Shown in pieces: positions 62,616 through 64,000 of a stretch of 64,000 nt of DNA. Source of the DNA: Schleiferia thermophila (lineage in GTDB: Bacteria > Bacteroidota > Bacteroidia > Flavobacteriales > Schleiferiaceae); contig NZ_QPJS01000005.1 of the NCBI RefSeq assembly GCF_003337435.1, positions 1 through 64,000 on the forward strand, read 5' to 3'. Position 1 is the stretch's first letter; every line of letters starts with the position of its first letter. The notes beneath the pieces are model-generated. The model made no database searches and was not told the origin of the DNA. It was given only the letters and a program-made list of their open reading frames with translations. The position numbers and the translations under genes are program-made.

Positions 62616-63089
62616 ATGAAAAAAATTAAAATTTTTGCTTTTGTCTCCGCATTAGCGCTCTTCTACGCCTGCAATTCCAGTCAAAAAGAGGAAGAAACCA
62701 GTGAACAAAACACGGAGATGTACGAAGAAGAAAATGAGGATGCGCATCACGACCACGATCACGACCACGGTCAACACACAGACCACCATGGTGCCGACCA
62801 GGCAAATGCAGATCAGTCAACTCCCGCCCAGCAACAGCAAACAAGCTCCCGTACCAAAAGAACTGCTACCAGCCAGGAAGAACAACCCGGACAAACAACT
62901 ACTCTAAAAGAAGCTATACAGCAACAAGGCACACAACTTCAAACGCCACAGACCCAGGAACCTGGGGAAAAAAAGACTCAGGCCTCTGATGATGCCCAAA
63001 AAGCCACTCAGGAGCAGCAGAAAGAGTACCGCAAAGATTTGATGCGCAGAAGCCGAAACAATACTGAAAAGACTGGCGAAGGCCAATAA
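62616..63089 (+). CDS. His-rich, Gln/Thr-rich lipoprotein
   Basis: The 157-residue product has a lipoprotein signal (MKKIKIFAFVSALALFYAC, lipobox FYAC). An acidic stretch follows, then a DHDHDHG-type His/Asp cluster (about 45-60) that could bind zinc, nickel or copper. A long low-complexity tail is rich in Gln, Thr, Ser and Glu with no globular domain. It has its own promoter and is followed by a strong terminator, so it is probably monocistronic. Metal binding is an inference from the sequence. Confidence 0.65.
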   Translation: MKKIKIFAFVSALALFYACNSSQKEEETSEQNTEMYEEENEDAHHDHDHDHGQHTDHHGADQANADQSTPAQQQQTSSRTKRTATSQEEQPGQTTTLKEAIQQQGTQLQTPQTQEPGEKKTQASDDAQKATQEQQKEYRKDLMRRSRNNTEKTGEGQ

Positions 63090-63111
63090 ATTATCTGCTT
63101 AATTTGGAAAG

Positions 63112-63143
63112 AAGCCGCCCCAAATGGTGGCTTTTTTATTTTT
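63112..63143 (+). terminator. Rho-independent terminator of the lipoprotein gene
   Basis: AAGCCGCC pairs with GGTGGCTT (8 bp with one G-T wobble) around a 6-base loop, followed by TTTTATTTTT. It lies 22 bases after the stop codon. Confidence 0.8.
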
Positions 63144-63172
63144 GAACACCCTATAAAGCCTGGTTGTCAGCT

Positions 63173-63922
63173 ATGCCGCTCTCTAAAAGTGAAATCAAAC
63201 TGATACGGTCCCTACGACTTAAAAAATACAGGTATCAGCACCAACTTTTCGTAGCCGAAGGAAAAAAATTAGTAGAAGATCTCTTGCTTTCGAACGCAAT
63301 TCCTTACAAACTACTCTCCACCGATGAAACAGACAGCCATACCTATCAATATATCAGCCCGAAGGATATGGCGTCGATTAGTCTACTGGAAGCACCCTCA
63401 ACTCATTTAGGCGTATTCCACATACCTGCTGAAGTCCATATTGAGCAACTACAACCCAAACAATTTTTTGCCCTTCATGCCCTGCAAGACCCTGGAAATC
63501 TCGGTACTATCATTCGCTCAATGGATTGGTTTGGTCCGGTACCTGTAGTCATTTTACCGGGCACTACCGATCCATTTTCACCCAAAGTAGTTCAGGCTTC
63601 AATGGGAAGTATCTACAGGGTCCCAATCATCAGATGCCGGCCTGATGAGCTGTTGAATTATCTAAAAAAAGAAAACATATCTCTCCTTGCTGCCCATATG
63701 ACCGGACATCCTATTGACCAGTTTTCGGTTCCAGCCCGTTTTTGTCTGGTTATAGGCAATGAGGGAAAAGGACTGACAGACTTTTCTCTTCTGCCAGACT
63801 TTTTGGTAAGCATCCCACCTTCGCCACTTTCAAAAGCCGAGAGCCTTAATGCCTCCGTATCGGCAGGAATCCTGGCTTACCGGCTATTTAGCTCAGGGAG
63901 CAGAGATATTCTTACAGTTTGA
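63173..63922 (+). CDS. TrmH/SpoU family RNA 2'-O-methyltransferase
   Basis: The 249-residue SPOUT enzyme has an N-terminal substrate-binding domain (LKKYRYQHQLFVAEGKKLV region, about 15-35). SPOUT motif 1 is ALQDPGNLGTIIR (about 100-113), motif 2 VIGNEGKGL (about 193-202) and motif 3 SLNASVSAGILAYRL (about 224-238). These form the trefoil knot and SAM site. It methylates a ribose in tRNA or rRNA. The ATG at 63173 is preferred to a TTG at 63164. Its last 11 bases overlap a minus-strand gene. Confidence 0.9.
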   Translation: MPLSKSEIKLIRSLRLKKYRYQHQLFVAEGKKLVEDLLLSNAIPYKLLSTDETDSHTYQYISPKDMASISLLEAPSTHLGVFHIPAEVHIEQLQPKQFFALHALQDPGNLGTIIRSMDWFGPVPVVILPGTTDPFSPKVVQASMGSIYRVPIIRCRPDELLNYLKKENISLLAAHMTGHPIDQFSVPARFCLVIGNEGKGLTDFSLLPDFLVSIPPSPLSKAESLNASVSAGILAYRLFSSGSRDILTV

Positions 63923-64000
63923 GAACCCCGTTTTGTGCGTCGCCTATACCAGCCGGCACCAGATCATCGGCCTGGCTGTCGTTGATGTAGTCGGTTCCGT
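63912..64000 (-). CDS. 3' end of an unidentified minus-strand gene (partial)
   Basis: On the minus strand an open frame runs from the right edge to a TAA at 63912-63914. It encodes a C-terminal tail reading GTDYINDSQADDLVPAGIGD and ending NGVLKL. The even composition and the overlap with the TrmH gene end suggest a real convergent gene, but too little is visible to name it. Confidence 0.5.
   Translation of the reverse strand, partial: GTDYINDSQADDLVPAGIGDAQNGVLKL

Overview
The window looks like chromosomal DNA of a Bacteroidota species, most likely from the Saprospirales/Chitinophagales side, although I cannot name the organism from sequence alone. The evidence is: four proteins with type IX secretion (T9SS) style C-termini, a PorV/PorQ-family outer-membrane protein, a SusC-like TonB receptor with an N-terminal carboxypeptidase-regulatory domain, ECF sigma/outer-membrane-protein pairs, a LytS/LytTR-type two-component pair, no obvious Shine-Dalgarno sequences, and many copies of the Bacteroidota -7 promoter element TAnnTTTG placed 10-40 bases before plausible starts. 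Several start codons were moved inward from the longest reading frame because of these promoters or because of family N-termini.

Layout. 0-6.2 kb: a cation/proton antiporter (minus), yicC-gmk-nadD (plus), and the end of an etfB-etfA-bifunctional nuclease-nupC run (minus). 8.6-16.7 kb (minus): a DUF4340 protein; an ECF sigma factor translationally coupled to a TM-anchored beta-barrel protein and a lipoprotein; then truA-ABC exporter-7TM/HD phosphohydrolase. 16.7-22.2 kb (plus): a metallophosphatase that seems to use an ATC start, a NadR-like kinase, a T9SS cargo protein, an 800-base gene-poor gap holding a 123-base GC-rich structured element, and a Sortilin/BNR propeller T9SS protein. 22.3-26.6 kb (minus): a disaccharide phosphorolysis operon (BadF-type sugar kinase, a methylglyoxal-synthase homologue lacking its catalytic Asp, beta-phosphoglucomutase, GH65 maltose-phosphorylase-like enzyme). 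26.7-29.6 kb: AcpH-like protein, a choice-of-anchor V T9SS protein, HIT, greA. 29.7-38.5 kb (minus): TonB receptor, a 1356-residue secreted protein and a PorV/Q-like barrel as one operon closed by a strong terminator. 38.6-40.0 kb (plus): a Rieske-like lipoprotein with altered ligands plus a beta-barrel. 40.1-46.5 kb (minus): an eight-gene run from gamma-carbonic anhydrase to pfkA. 46.6-49.1 kb (plus): nfu, phosphoglucose/phosphomannose isomerase, lipB. 49.1-50.5 kb (minus): HupE-like protein, DUF6702 protein, unknown protein. 50.5-54.2 kb (plus): AT-rich sensor kinase and LytTR regulator. 54.2-59.4 kb (minus): five glycosyltransferases with a small membrane protein. 59.7-63.9 kb (plus): secreted unknown, O-antigen-ligase-like protein, FMN reductase, His/Gln-rich lipoprotein, TrmH/SpoU methyltransferase, and at the right edge the 3' end of another minus-strand gene.

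Most of the window is housekeeping and envelope biology. I see no CRISPR array, rRNA, convincing tRNA, phage gene, transposase or recognised defence system. The features most worth a second look are the GC-rich element at 19.5 kb, the palindromic divergent promoter and ATC start at 16.7 kb, the Asp-to-Tyr methylglyoxal synthase homologue inside a phosphorolysis operon, the TonB receptor/giant protein/PorV-like module, and the sigma factor coupled to an inner-membrane-anchored beta-barrel protein.
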